Made by a program: the position numbers and the translations under genes. A stretch of 60,760 nucleotides of DNA from Rusavskia elegans (Eukaryota > Ascomycota > Lecanoromycetes > Teloschistales > Teloschistaceae). Of this stretch, positions 24,692-34,470 are shown piece by piece; position 1 is the first letter of the stretch, and each line of letters opens with the position of its first letter. The stretch spans positions 1-60,760 of the forward strand of contig SAUG01000183.1 of assembly GCA_011316305.1 (NCBI GenBank). The letters are read 5' to 3'. The notes under the pieces were generated by a model, which saw only the letters and a program-made list of their open reading frames with translations, did no database searches and had not been told where the DNA came from.

Positions 24692-25585
24692 GATATTATA
24701 AAGACGTCGAATTTCGTTTTATATAGAAAACGAGATCGCTAGTTTATTTAATTTACTTTAAATTGTATCTATCGTTTCAAAACCATTTTAGTAATTTATT
24801 TTCTAATTTATTGTGGATTATTTTTAGTTATATTTAATATATTTTTTACTTTAGTTGTTTTCGAATTATTTATAGCGATTTTTTAAAACTGCTTTCGTTT
24901 ACGACGTCGATATTAATTAAAATAAACTTGCTGTCGTCTTTTACGTCAACTACCGTAAATCCATAAATTTTATAGTAACGGGAAATAAATTCAAATCAAC
25001 TTTACCAGCTAACGGATATTTCAATACTTACGTTAACGCTGCAAGGAAATTTTGATAGAACTACGTAGTAAAATAATTCGAAAATCAAGTTATCGATTTC
25101 TAAATATTAATTTGTAATTAGATCCGTTGCGATAACTATATCTACGAAAACGCGACGCGAAAGCTACGAGTTTATAATTTCCCGCGGTTGCTATTTAGTT
25201 TATTCGTTTACAAGACTCGCTATAGCCAGATAAAATATTAAATAAAAATTTGATATTAAAATATTTACTATAGATCGACAGTACCGTATAGACGAGGATC
25301 TATAATTGCTATCGAAAGATTTAATATCGATTTCCATTTGGGATAACGATAGTAAATTTAACAGCGGTTTTCGTTAAATAACTGCTATTGATAAACATTT
25401 AAAGATCGCTAATAACAGATATCGAGATAGTTTCAGCGCGTTCAATAACATCGAAAAATCTTTTCGCAACGACGGGCCTAGTATCAGCGTGGATCAACGC
25501 AAGATAAATACTATCCGAACTTACTTTATATAGATGACTATATCGTATACTCTATATAATATAAAAAATATGACCAGTAAAGTAT
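24692..25585. other. Partly RIP-mutated flank, no gene recognised
   Basis: CpA and TpG are more frequent here than in the repeats (four in 25021-25080), but TA richness is still high. No open frame of useful length is present. It looks like single-copy or old repeat sequence reached by RIP spreading from the repeats on its left. It is continuous with 26528 onward if repeat X2 is removed. Confidence 0.5.
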
Positions 25586-26518
25586 TTAGTTATTTATTTT
25601 GGCTTTGATGCCCGGTAAACCAGTGGTTCGGTAAACAAATCAAGCGTTAGTATACCAGTATTAAATATACGGTAGCAGAATTTATACTCTAGTTTAAATA
25701 ATATAAATAACGGTTCTATAGAATTTGAATTTAAATTTACTTAGTAATATAACGTATTCTTCTACCGATAATTTAATATAGAAATTTTTATAGATAAATA
25801 TACCTCGCAGTTATCGATTCTTTATCTTTTATTAGTAATATAAGCCCTATAATACCTAGAACCTTTTACGTACGTATATACTCCCGTAATAGCTATATCG
25901 CAGCTAAACCAGACGGTAGTACCTTTATCCGTAATAACTATATCTACCCGCGCGGTTATCGACTACTTTATTATAGCTAGAGTAATCTATTCCGACTTCG
26001 ATAAAAATTTCCTTTTTATTGCTTTTAAAATATACTATCCGACCTTCCTACTCCCCTTTAGCCTAATCGACGGGGTAAAGCTTCTAGCTATAGTAGCTAG
26101 CGTACTAGTAGGCGACCCTATAGCTAGCGACTCTTTTAAAGCTACGCGGGCTAAAAAGTACTTTAATAGTTTAGCGGAACGTTTAGGTATAGGTTATATA
26201 ATAAATATAGCCGAGGTAACGGATATAGATAATTACTTCGCAGTATAGTAGATAGATATAGCGGAAATATTAGAAGCTAATAATTATATATAACGTCGCG
26301 GAAGAAATAGTAGAAGATTCGTAATCGAATAAAGAAGGAAATAGTTAAATAGAAGTAATTAACTGCGCTGTAAACCTTGCCTGACGAACTTTAGCTGTAA
26401 AAATTTCTTTACACGTAAAATACAATAATCGTTGCCGTATATAACGTTGATGGAATATATATATATATATAAAAACTCAATATAATCCCAGATAGGAGCT
26501 TTCCAGAAAATGGGGCTT
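25586..26518 (+). mobile_element. Unclassified 0.9-kb mobile repeat, copy X2
   Basis: It is flanked by a perfect 9-bp duplication GTAAAGTAT at 25577-25585 and 26519-26527. It starts TTAGTTATTTATTTTGG, has the conserved terminus with CCAGTGGTTCGGTAAAC near 25620, and ends past an AT run and a CCAGA motif. A plus-strand frame from about 25875 to 26290 is nearly stop-free in X2, and the matching frame in X3 is stopped only at CAA/CAG-to-TAA/TAG type codons, so the family probably encodes a small protein that I do not recognise. I see no long terminal inverted repeats. Target duplications of 9-11 bp suggest a Mutator-like element. Confidence 0.65.
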
Positions 26519-26596
26519 GTAAAGTATATAAATACTAATTGACCGTTTTTTTAGCCTTGTTAATATAGCCGATAATCTTCGCATTTGGCTAGATAT

Positions 26597-26929
26597 TATA
26601 TAATCCAATTTGATATTAGTTTACCACACGCGTTCTTTTAGTCTGGATATTAAATCCTATATATTAGCAATAAAGATACAGTCGTTAGTAGGGATTTTAC
26701 TAATAAGTTCAAGGTTCTGTCCGTAGGAAGGATTTTAGCTTGGTATAGGCTCGAAGCTCGATTGCCGAGACGCTTATAAAAGCGAAACCCGACTATACGT
26801 TCCAGTCCAGCTTATAAAAGTAGCTTAATAACCCAGTTGTCGAAGCTAAGGGGGTGTATAAGACTGTATAATCCAAGTTGACATTAGTTTACCACACGCG
26901 TTCTTTTGGTCTAGGTGTCAAATCCTACA
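26597..26929 (+). repeat. Pair of 65-bp direct repeats (26597-26661, 26865-26929)
   Basis: The copies are 268 bp apart. The right one begins TGTATAATCC and ends AATCCTACA, so it has TG...CA ends like a very short LTR. The left copy carries RIP-type changes (for example GTGTCAA to ATATTAA). An AAGGGGG run lies a few bases before the right copy. This could be a miniature terminal-repeat retrotransposon, but the flanks show no target duplication, so a simple duplication is equally possible. Confidence 0.5.
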
Positions 26930-28558
26930 CGCCATCGCATTTGAAACCGCTGATCGCACTCTCAAAGGTCATGTTCTTAGATTAGCATGCAAGATACGTT
27001 CCCACCTCAGGGCAATAGCGACTTTTACAGTCGCAGCAACCTTATGCAGTCATAAACGATGGCGGTAGTTTTGGCTGTAGCGTCCCTCCCTCATCTACCG
27101 CTGATATTTGGGATCCGAGAGCACTTGATTCTCAATCTGTACAACTAGCGTGCTGAGGAGATTTGACTTTGGCTTACTATTATATACAAGTCGGTCAGGT
27201 ATATCTATCGACTGAACTGACTCTGTCGAGCCTATTCATGGGCTTGGGCGAGCGGCAGCCTGGCCGAGCGGCACGCCTCTCAGGTAGCCGAGGCGACTAG
27301 TAGGTTGACCTGACGATGGATTTAGTTAGCCAAGTCAAGCGGTGAACGTCACTGGTGAGGTTTGATGTGTTTCTGTGAACATGGTCAGACTCGCCCCCTT
27401 AATGACATGATAGCCCCTATAACATATTTCTAGTGCTCCCACGTAGCGACCCTCGACCTATACCGTCAAATTTGCTCCCTAAGCGCCCGCACTCCATACG
27501 GCAAGAGCCTGCTTACAACTTCCAACGCCCCCCATCATCTGATGAGGCATTTCTATCAAGCTCGTGGACCAATTTCCCATCTTTTCCTCGCGTACTGTAG
27601 CCAAAGTTCTCGGAATAGTGAAACATTTCTATGAACACGGTTCGCGGAAGATTGTTTTTCGAACGGGCATTTTCCCCCGTAAACAACCCGCTTGCGCTAC
27701 AAGACCCCATCTCGCCTGGATTATGAGACCTGTTATCATGTCGTCTCCGTGTCCTCACAGGGCTAGTCATAGGTCCTCTCACACTCAATTGTAAACTACA
27801 AGTTCCTTTGTCTTGAAAAACCTCGCCAGAATCTATCGTCATGTTAACCCAAGCACCAGAACTCGCCATCATTTTGATTGTATGGTCTTTCCACTCTCCA
27901 TCGCCCAATCAACATCATCATCCCCCGCCCACTGCGTCACTAAAATCCCTTCCGACCCGACTCACGACGCACAAATTTGCGCTACAGCGCTCAACGAGCT
28001 CTCCATCGAGAATGAAAATTTCAGCGACCCCTTCACCATCAACCCGGAAACGCCGCATGGATTGCTCTTGCCATGGGATCGCACGTACGAGGGGTTGCAG
28101 GCTTCGGAATGAGTTAGACGGCGCAAGCGAAGTGAACCAGAGTCTACAAGATGTATAGGCCTAAGGTATAAGGCTGGACACGGATTGTGTGGTGGAAGAG
28201 GAGCATGTTGGGGGCAGGATTTCCGTGAATGATGCCGGGTTGACTGTGTCTTTGCAGCCGGCGGGTGATGATAATGGGTGGGAGGAGAGGATCAAATCGG
28301 ATAGCATGGTTGTGACTTAGGGCGGGGAATCCGTCTCAGACGCCGGCAATACAATTGTCGCTAGACTCATAGCTGCATTCCCCTCGAAATGTACCGATGG
28401 TGGTGTGATTAAGTTGCCAAAGGCAGCAATATTTCTTCGATTGTCCCTCGATCTCGGCGGTTCTCTTTTCCATCCTGTATCGTACAGCATATATGATGCA
28501 AATGGGGTATATAAGCTCTCCAGCGCCGATACAAATGCTGACGAATAATGTGATCCTC
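26930..28558. other. Gene island, unassigned sequence
   Basis: Base composition is normal (RIP-free) but I recognise no gene. A minus-strand frame of 131 codons (27513-27908) begins at a TTG and has no family I know. A plus-strand frame (27841-28546) is open except for stops at 28156-28158, 28162-28164 and one TAG near 28318. Parts of the minus strand over 28165-28550 are also open, so these runs may be chance. They may be remnants of one decayed gene. No tRNA is evident. Confidence 0.4.
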
Positions 28559-29242
28559 CTACATCATCGAGTAATTAGGCTCTGTATACCACAGCTTCCA
28601 TCCACTGTCCACAGACCCAGCATCCATCCAGTATAGCTCTTTCCGCTCATGACTGCTGCCCGCAGCATCAAGCTCTGCTCGTAGACCGTAGGAGCCCGTA
28701 ACGGCGAACGTCAGATCCTCAGCGTTCCAACGAACCGTAGCCTTCTCGCCCGTGATGTTGAGGTAGCCGTACCGGATACTGGTCGATAACTCCGTGTCCG
28801 TGGTCTCTTGGAATTTGAGCGGAGAGAACTGTATTTGATTTTTCTCCCAGTCGGCACTCAGACGGAACAAAGTGAGGAAAATGCTGGCGGCGGCCATGAC
28901 GCCCGAGTAGGAGAATCGGGCACTGCCTGCTTTGCATGACGACTTCTACTGGGTGTGCGTTAGTTTTGTCATAAAAAGCGACGGGTTAGGCGGTGGATAA
29001 CTTCTCCATCATATCTCTCGCTTTGGTGACTTCGCGGTGAAGGTCTCCTTGGAAAGCGCTGGCGTGGCTGGTGAGGCGGAAAGGTTCTGTTTCTGCAGCT
29101 TTAGAATGATTGTGACGATTTTATCTTTCTCCATCGTCTGTAGCTGGTCTTCGGGGATGACGTTGGGTTGATGGGTGCTGCTGGGACGGAATCGTTTTAC
29201 GGCGCTGGACTGGCCGTCAGAAGTACGTTTGACGCCGGCCAT
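28559..29242 (-). pseudogene. Decayed gene, unknown function, two exon-like blocks
   Basis: An N-terminal block at 29009-29242 (77 codons from ATG) is basic and polar, beginning MAGVKRTSDGQ, with KRFRP and a TMEKDKIVTIILKLQKQN helix. A second block at 28559-28945 is colinear on the same strand: KSSCKAGSARFSYSGV, a hydrophobic stretch, then beta-strand-like sequence with SIRYGYLNITGEKATVRW. Between them an ACTAAC branch motif and CCCAG/TAG acceptors near 28946-28964 suggest a short intron (a GT lies at 29001). The frame does not carry through: a different frame near 29000-29030 reads LHREVTKARDMMEK, as if a 1-base shift broke exon 1. No known domain is recognised. It may instead be a live gene with a different splice pattern. 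Confidence 0.45.
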
Positions 29243-29691
29243 GTTGCGGGATACACAGTGGCGGTGAGCGATTATTCTGATCGGTAAGGTAAATTGAATG
29301 ACGGTCTGCAGTCATTCTATTTCTGGCTAGCAGCGGATAGTGATTTGAGTGGAGTGCGGAAAAGGATAGAGAGATTATTGTCTGTCGTAATTGGCGCGAA
29401 ATGGCAAGCCCGTACGCGTCAAGAGGCTGGATAACGGGTGTTTATAATTCCTTCGACGGCGATCTCTGCGGGATGTATGAAGACAGAAAATCGATTAATG
29501 CATAACCAATAGGCCCGCGAATGCAGGCCTTAACATCTTTACGAACTGTGACTTTGCACCCTCTAGCAGTAGGCTCGGGTCGTACGTCTTGAATGGATCG
29601 GACCCGTCCGAGCCGCGGCCGTCCTAGAGCCCGTTGTTTAGCCTGGGAGCGTCGTAAGATGTCATCCATCCGAGCGTGTCGCCTACGCTGT

Positions 29692-29747
29692 TTCCAGCAC
29701 TTCGAAATCCAATAATGTTTTCCAGCTCTTCGAACTCCAATAATGTC
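29692..29747. repeat. 28-bp imperfect tandem duplication
   Basis: Two units, TTCCAGCACTTCGAAATCC and TTCCAGCTCTTCGAACTCC, each continue into AATAATGT and lie 28 bp apart. They differ at a few positions. A 28-bp period shifts the reading frame, which argues against a protein repeat. Confidence 0.8.
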
Positions 29748-30261
29748 ATCGTTGTTTCTGACAAGGCAAACTCCATAAGCGTGACGATAGCTCTCCCATA
29801 ACCCTGAATGGTCTCCTCGAGCTACCGTGTTGCCATGTACGTGGCTCAATCAAGCTAAACAACTCTCTGCTTGAGCTCTTCTGGCTGCATACTCTTTCAA
29901 TATTGTGGGCATCCCTCTTGATTAGCAGCGCGCGAGTTTGGCCTATCGAGATCGCGGCGTCGGATTGAACACCTTGAGTGAGACTCAAGATTCCCCCTCA
30001 TCATTTCTCGCACTACTTTTGGCAGCCGTTGCCGAAATACGAGGCGACGTCCAGTTGGCAGCCGGGATGGGGACTGAAGAGCATCCGTGGATAGGCGACG
30101 ACCCCAGCAATTCTGACGTGGATACAACTCTACCCTAAGGTGGCGGCACAAAAAGGCAAAGGCTACCACGGTGAGAATGGAACAAGCAAGTACGTGACAT
30201 TATGTGGTTACAGTCTGTGGCGGTTTCAAAATCAACCCTGGCTTCTACACCACGTCACAGC

Positions 30262-30345
30262 CACCAGTGGGCGCAAGAATGCACGACCCTGCCAGGCCTG
30301 CTCAATAGTGTAAGCACGGGTCATGAATTTTTGCGCCCACTGGTG
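30262..30345. repeat. Hairpin with perfect 15-bp arms
   Basis: CACCAGTGGGCGCAA at 30262-30276 is the exact reverse complement of 30331-30345. Pairing continues imperfectly inward for about 15-20 bp more, with a ACGACCC/GGGTCATG-type match. The loop is about 20-50 bp depending on how much of that is counted. It lies about 1.1 kb upstream of the protease gene. It could be a relic of a small inverted-repeat element or a structured transcript. Confidence 0.75.
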
Positions 30346-31199
30346 CAGCTATCTTTCGTCATCCATGCCTATCAAGAATGGGGGCATAATCACACGGCTA
30401 TTGCAGAACCACTCTCACACCGCTTGAGTCTGACTTCAATTGGTCATCCTTTGAATCTGTCTATGCGTGTAAATGCCCTCCACACATTCGGACAGACAAG
30501 GATGTAAGCTGCACTAAGGCGTCAAAAAGCACCTCTGGTGGAGGATTTGAGCCTTGAGGCATCGTACAAACGGCCAACGGTAGGCACCAGGATTGATGGC
30601 GCGCTGCGATGGAACTGCTTCGGTCATGATCCTTGTTACACTATTACAGGTCATATCGGACTGGCCAGGCAATGCAACGGTACGCATAATTGCCAAGTTC
30701 GCTTGGTGACACGGTACATAACAATCAACCCGTGAAAACATTGGCAACACCATTCAGATATCACATGGAATCTTCCTGAGATTGTCTTGGTTTCAGCGAT
30801 TATATGCTTCGAGCATTTGGGTACCACCAAACCAAAACAGCAGGTTCATCTATTGAACCGCGTGATCATGGGATGAGTTGTTTGGTGACTGTGCCGAGAC
30901 CTGTATGTAACGTACGCTGGCATACCAAATCTGGCCCTGTTGAGGATCACTCTGCGGAAGAGTGCAACTCAGTTGGCTCTCATACATCCACGTTCAAGAG
31001 CACGAGTTGGCAAACATCCTGATCGAAGATGTCAGCCAGGTGGCTTCCAAGACCAGCTTCGTTTCGTTCCGATGTAACCCCCCTCGAATCTTACATACAG
31101 CGTGGCTTGCCAGTAAGTAACAGCTTGCGATGAACTCAAGCGTCCAGTTTTGATTGATGCATCGCAAGGCAGGCGAACATGGGTTTTCGAAGCCTTTGA

Positions 31200-31268
31200 C
31201 CAATATCCTAGGTTACATCCGTTCAGTGCAGTCGCAGCATATAAGGTCGGTCCCCCTTCTCATTCTAC
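31200..31268 (+). promoter_or_regulatory. Putative core promoter of the protease gene
   Basis: A CCAAT box lies at 31200-31204 and a TATAAG box at 31240-31245. A pyrimidine-rich stretch, common at fungal transcription starts, follows at 31250-31268. They sit 180-220 bp upstream of the chosen ATG, which leaves a 5' leader of roughly 130-160 bases. This rests on motif and position only. Confidence 0.4.
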
Positions 31269-31422
31269 TATGTCCAGCATCACGAGACGACAAATTCCTA
31301 CACCAGAGCAAACACAGAAACGTCTTTGAGAAGCCTTAGCTTTGTGCACGCTACTTCTTATTTTCAGATCCTGACATCATTTTTCTCGTAAGAAACCCCC
31401 AAACAAAGTTCGACCGAGCATC

Positions 31423-33784
31423 ATGCTTTCCGCAAGAACAACCGCTAGACCCAATCTTGGGGAATCCGGCCTTGTTGCCGCATCCAAAGCCAATCAAGCA
31501 GCTGGTGACACGGTCGTCTCAGTATGGGGCCTAATCACCACATCGAGCGAGTCAGAAGTTCCGGAGGACATCATGCCTTTACCATACAGGGTATCTGGAT
31601 CTTATGATGAAAGCGTTATCGGATCGGTCGATAGCCGAAAATTGGTCGCAAAGGAGGATTTTGGCCCTGGGGGCAAGTACCGCTGTAAGCGTTGACACAA
31701 TATCGTTCAAACCCTGTTGACCTACCTGGACTGCTTCATCTAGATCGAACATTGTCTTCAACATTACTAAAGAAGTTCTGCAGCAATCGTCAAGCTCTTT
31801 CTTCGCTTTCAGAACGCAGTCAATCCGGGGAGCTGGGCGATCGCAACCGGCTGGCTTATCAAGCCCGATCTCCTCGTCACTGCGGGCCATTGTGCTTTTG
31901 ACTGGGGCTATAACCAGGGCAAATTGGTCGAGATCAAAGCATATGTTGGCTACAATGGCAAAACGAATGTCAAGGACCCTAATGTCCAGTTCCGCAAGGG
32001 AAAGCGGGTCACGACGACAGCCGGATGGCTCAAAAGCGGAAACCGTCGAGATGCAGACATTGCCGTGATCCAGGTTGATCCACCTTTTGAGAATATTGTC
32101 CCGATCGCCTACACCGATACGCCTGCGGATGGGCTCGCGCAATTGGGCGTTGTTGGCTATCCCGGTGACCTGAGAGACAGCAAGACTAGCGAGGCGGGTG
32201 CACAGATGTATGAATCGTACGAGCCGACAGCGTGGTCACTTGCGAAGAATGAATGGAAGATGCTGGAGTACAAAATCGATACTTATGGAGGGTAAGTTCA
32301 ACTTGGCTCAAAGTTGCACTTCTTGCTGACCAAGCCCAGTAACTCGGGATCCCCGGTATTTCGTCAAGGCGAAGTAAGCTTCCTCGGACATCTTTATGAA
32401 CCTTGGAGTTACAACTGATTCCCCTCGATCTAGAATACATCCATTGGAGTGCATACCTACGGAGGTCTCGTCAATTCTGCAACTGTCCTGGGGGAATTTG
32501 GTAATCCCTTGGACCCATATATCAATGCCATCAACAATCCTCCTCCTAGCGAGCTTACGAGTGACGGAACGGAGGCAATATCTTTCCGAACAATAAAAAA
32601 GCCTGTTGGCACACCGAAACCCGGTACGCTGAAACCTGGAACGTGGCTAGAAAGCTTAACGAATTTCATGCTAAGCAGATATAGGCAACGTCGAAAATCA
32701 ATTCGATAGCGAGGCGTTGGACGCCGAAGGGTGGATCGGCAAGATCTTCAAAACGGCTTGGAAGTTGGCCACAGAAGGTGGCGACGTAAGCGAAGCCGAT
32801 GCTTCTGTTGAATTTGGGGAATCCGGGCAACTCGTAAGCTCAATGGCTTCGATTGCGCTGCAAGCGGGTGTTGCCGTCCAAGAAGCCTCTGGCCCTCTCA
32901 ATCGTGCTGCCATCATCCACCGCGCTGTGCTAGGAGAGGCCGCATTGGCTGCAGTACTCAAAATGAGTCCCCAGGCCAAGCAACAATTCGGAATCGTTGA
33001 CAAAATGACGAAGATCGTTCAAACTACCGCGCCAGATGTCTCCAGGCGTTGGCGACTCCACGGGGCCGTGACGTACGGCCCAATCATCCGCATGCTTGCC
33101 AAAGGCCCGATCAAACCCGGGAACCCCAAGGCGAGTCTGTCTGACCCAAAATTCACCTCGGAGCTCAGCACCCTTCTTTCCGAAGATCGTTCGACTGAGA
33201 CTGGGGATCCCAAATCCTGGGAATCAGCTGATCCGGGATATCGATCAATGATAGAAGGCCTAGTTGACGCCGCCGGCGCGGATGGCCAGCCAATACAGTC
33301 AGCAGAATTTTGGGGCGCCCTAGCAAGCGTGGTTGCCGGCCCGGCGATCAAAGTCGTAGGGGGTTGGGCTTACAAGAAGCTCACTGAAACAGCCACTTCA
33401 TCTGCGATTCCTGCTCTCGAAAACGCTCCCCTTCGAGCGCTGGTTGGTGACGCAGCGCTGCAGGTTCTTGCAACCGTCCCCAGGTCGACGCTCGCCGAAG
33501 AACATGCTTTCGAGTCGATGTGGAGCGTTTTTAAGTCTGTGCTTCCCTCAATCCTCCATGCCGGTGGGGATATAGCCAAAGCGGTCTTGGAGAGACATGA
33601 GTCTTCAACGGGGAAACCGATCAAGATCCTACCCTTCCCTAATCCGGGCGAGAAACCGACCAATGGCGTCGATTCCCACTCACCGGGATTCAAATTCCCG
33701 CCCGGTTTCCGAGTACCTGGATCGAAACCAACTCCTTACCACGGAACGGGGAAGACTAAGTCTGAGAACGGGGTCTTCAATTGA
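31423..33784 (+). CDS. V8/trypsin-like serine protease with helical C-terminal domain
   Basis: Model: exons 31423-31684, 31784-32291, 32340-32373, 32434-32623, 32679-33784; 2,100 nt, 699 residues, stop TGA. Introns are 99, 48, 60 and 55 bp, all GT-AG (GTAAGC, GTAAGT, GTAAGC, GTACGC donors). The protease domain spans about residues 85-300, with His123 in TAGHC, Asp179 in DADIAVIQ and Ser259 in GNSGSPV. His275 in IGVHTYGG sits where V8-type glutamyl endopeptidases carry their Glu-binding His. There is no signal peptide, so the protein is probably intracellular. Residues about 340-640 are Ala-rich and helical, with a hydrophobic stretch at 542-563 and no domain I know. Residues 645-699 are Pro/Gly-rich. 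The start was chosen as the first ATG of the frame, and a conserved-looking lead-in (VVSVWGL to GGKYRSIVKLF) runs into the protease. Intron 4 could also end at TAG 32684, removing two residues. Intact, with no RIP stops. Confidence 0.88.
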
Positions 33785-34470
33785 CCACAAGCTTTCACAG
33801 CATCAAGGTGACAATTCAATGGAGCAGCTGGAACGCCAATCTCCTTTCCAAGCATTTCCTGCCTGACGCAAACAGTATTTCTATTCAACATAGAATAAGT
33901 AGCATGGTGACGTCAACGTCTATATCCTCCTTCACCCTTTCTACCATATTTTCTGTCAGAACTTGGATGTACTTGAGCTTACCTGAAACCTGAGGTTTAG
34001 AAACGAAGTGAAAACCTGAAGTTGCTGCAGTAGCATTGGGTTCATGAATTTGCAAGGATTGATGTTAACGAGTATAGGGAAGTAGTAGTAACGTTACTGC
34101 GGAACTTCGTGCTGTATACATGATTGGTATAGAGTGATATCTTGCGCAGCTTACACAGTTCAAAACACCCTCGTATCTCTGAGGAGTGAATTTGATAATT
34201 ACAAATGCTGGAATAAAATCATTTAAAGCATTTGTAACTATTTAGTTTTGAACAAGGAACTCTAAACTAAATATTCTACAATATCACGGTTGAATTGACG
34301 GTGTGACGATATTTCATATATTAACCCGTGAATTTTGTGATATAATAGATGTTGAACTAATTACAGTAGCTGCGTAGAAAGATATATAGAAGATATACCA
34401 AGAATGAAAGCAAAATCGAACGCCAGTGTATAGATTTATAAACAGGTCATGCAATGACCGTAATCGATAC
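33785..34470. other. 3' flank of the protease gene, fading into RIP DNA
   Basis: An AATAAG sequence at 33894-33899, about 110 bases after the stop, is a possible weak poly(A) signal. From about 34.2 kb the sequence becomes AT-rich but still keeps CpA/TpG, marking the right border of the island. No gene is recognised. Confidence 0.45.

Larger units (their letters stand above)
29243..31199. other. Island intergenic sequence without a recognised gene
   Basis: Several open frames of 60-135 codons occur here on both strands (the longest is 29442-29849, minus). They overlap one another, lack recognisable domains and show no consistent splice signals, so I treat them as chance. The stretch contains a 28-bp tandem duplication (29692-29747) and a long hairpin (30262-30345), listed separately. 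Confidence 0.5.

Noticed and set aside
1..24700. Naturally AT-rich non-coding DNA or organellar insertion
   Set aside because: The specific loss of CpA/TpG, with TA excess and CpG retained, plus transposon domains readable through stops, fits RIP and not simple AT bias or mitochondrial DNA.
25586..26518. Helitron, because of a small hairpin and CTAG-like end in copies X3 and X4
   Set aside because: Copies have 9-11 bp target duplications, which Helitrons do not make, and the CTAG end is not shared by X2.
27250..27320. tRNA-like start (TGGCCGAGCGGC with a nearby GCCTC/GAGGC pairing), as in Ser/Leu tRNAs
   Set aside because: No T-arm (GGTTCGAATCC-type) follows and no full cloverleaf can be drawn.
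27513..27908. Minus-strand frame of 131 codons
   Set aside because: It begins at a TTG preceded directly by a stop, overlaps plus-strand frames, and matches no family I know; kept only as a note in the region entry.
29442..29849. Minus-strand frame of 135 codons
   Set aside because: No domain, basic low-complexity composition, overlapping frames on the same strand; most likely chance in GC-balanced DNA.
30202..30507. Plus-strand frame of 101 codons
   Set aside because: It runs straight through the 15-bp hairpin arms, has no recognisable domain and no splice context.
31692..31901. Alternative exon using the TAG acceptor at 31743
   Set aside because: It leads to a frame that ends before the protease Ser and loses the TAGHC motif; the acceptor at 31783 restores the protease frame after a TACTAA-like branch site.
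32717..33784. Separate gene starting at 32717
   Set aside because: It would start at TTG; the frame is open upstream and joins exon 4 in phase through a GTACGC...CAG intron, so it is exon 5 of the protease gene.
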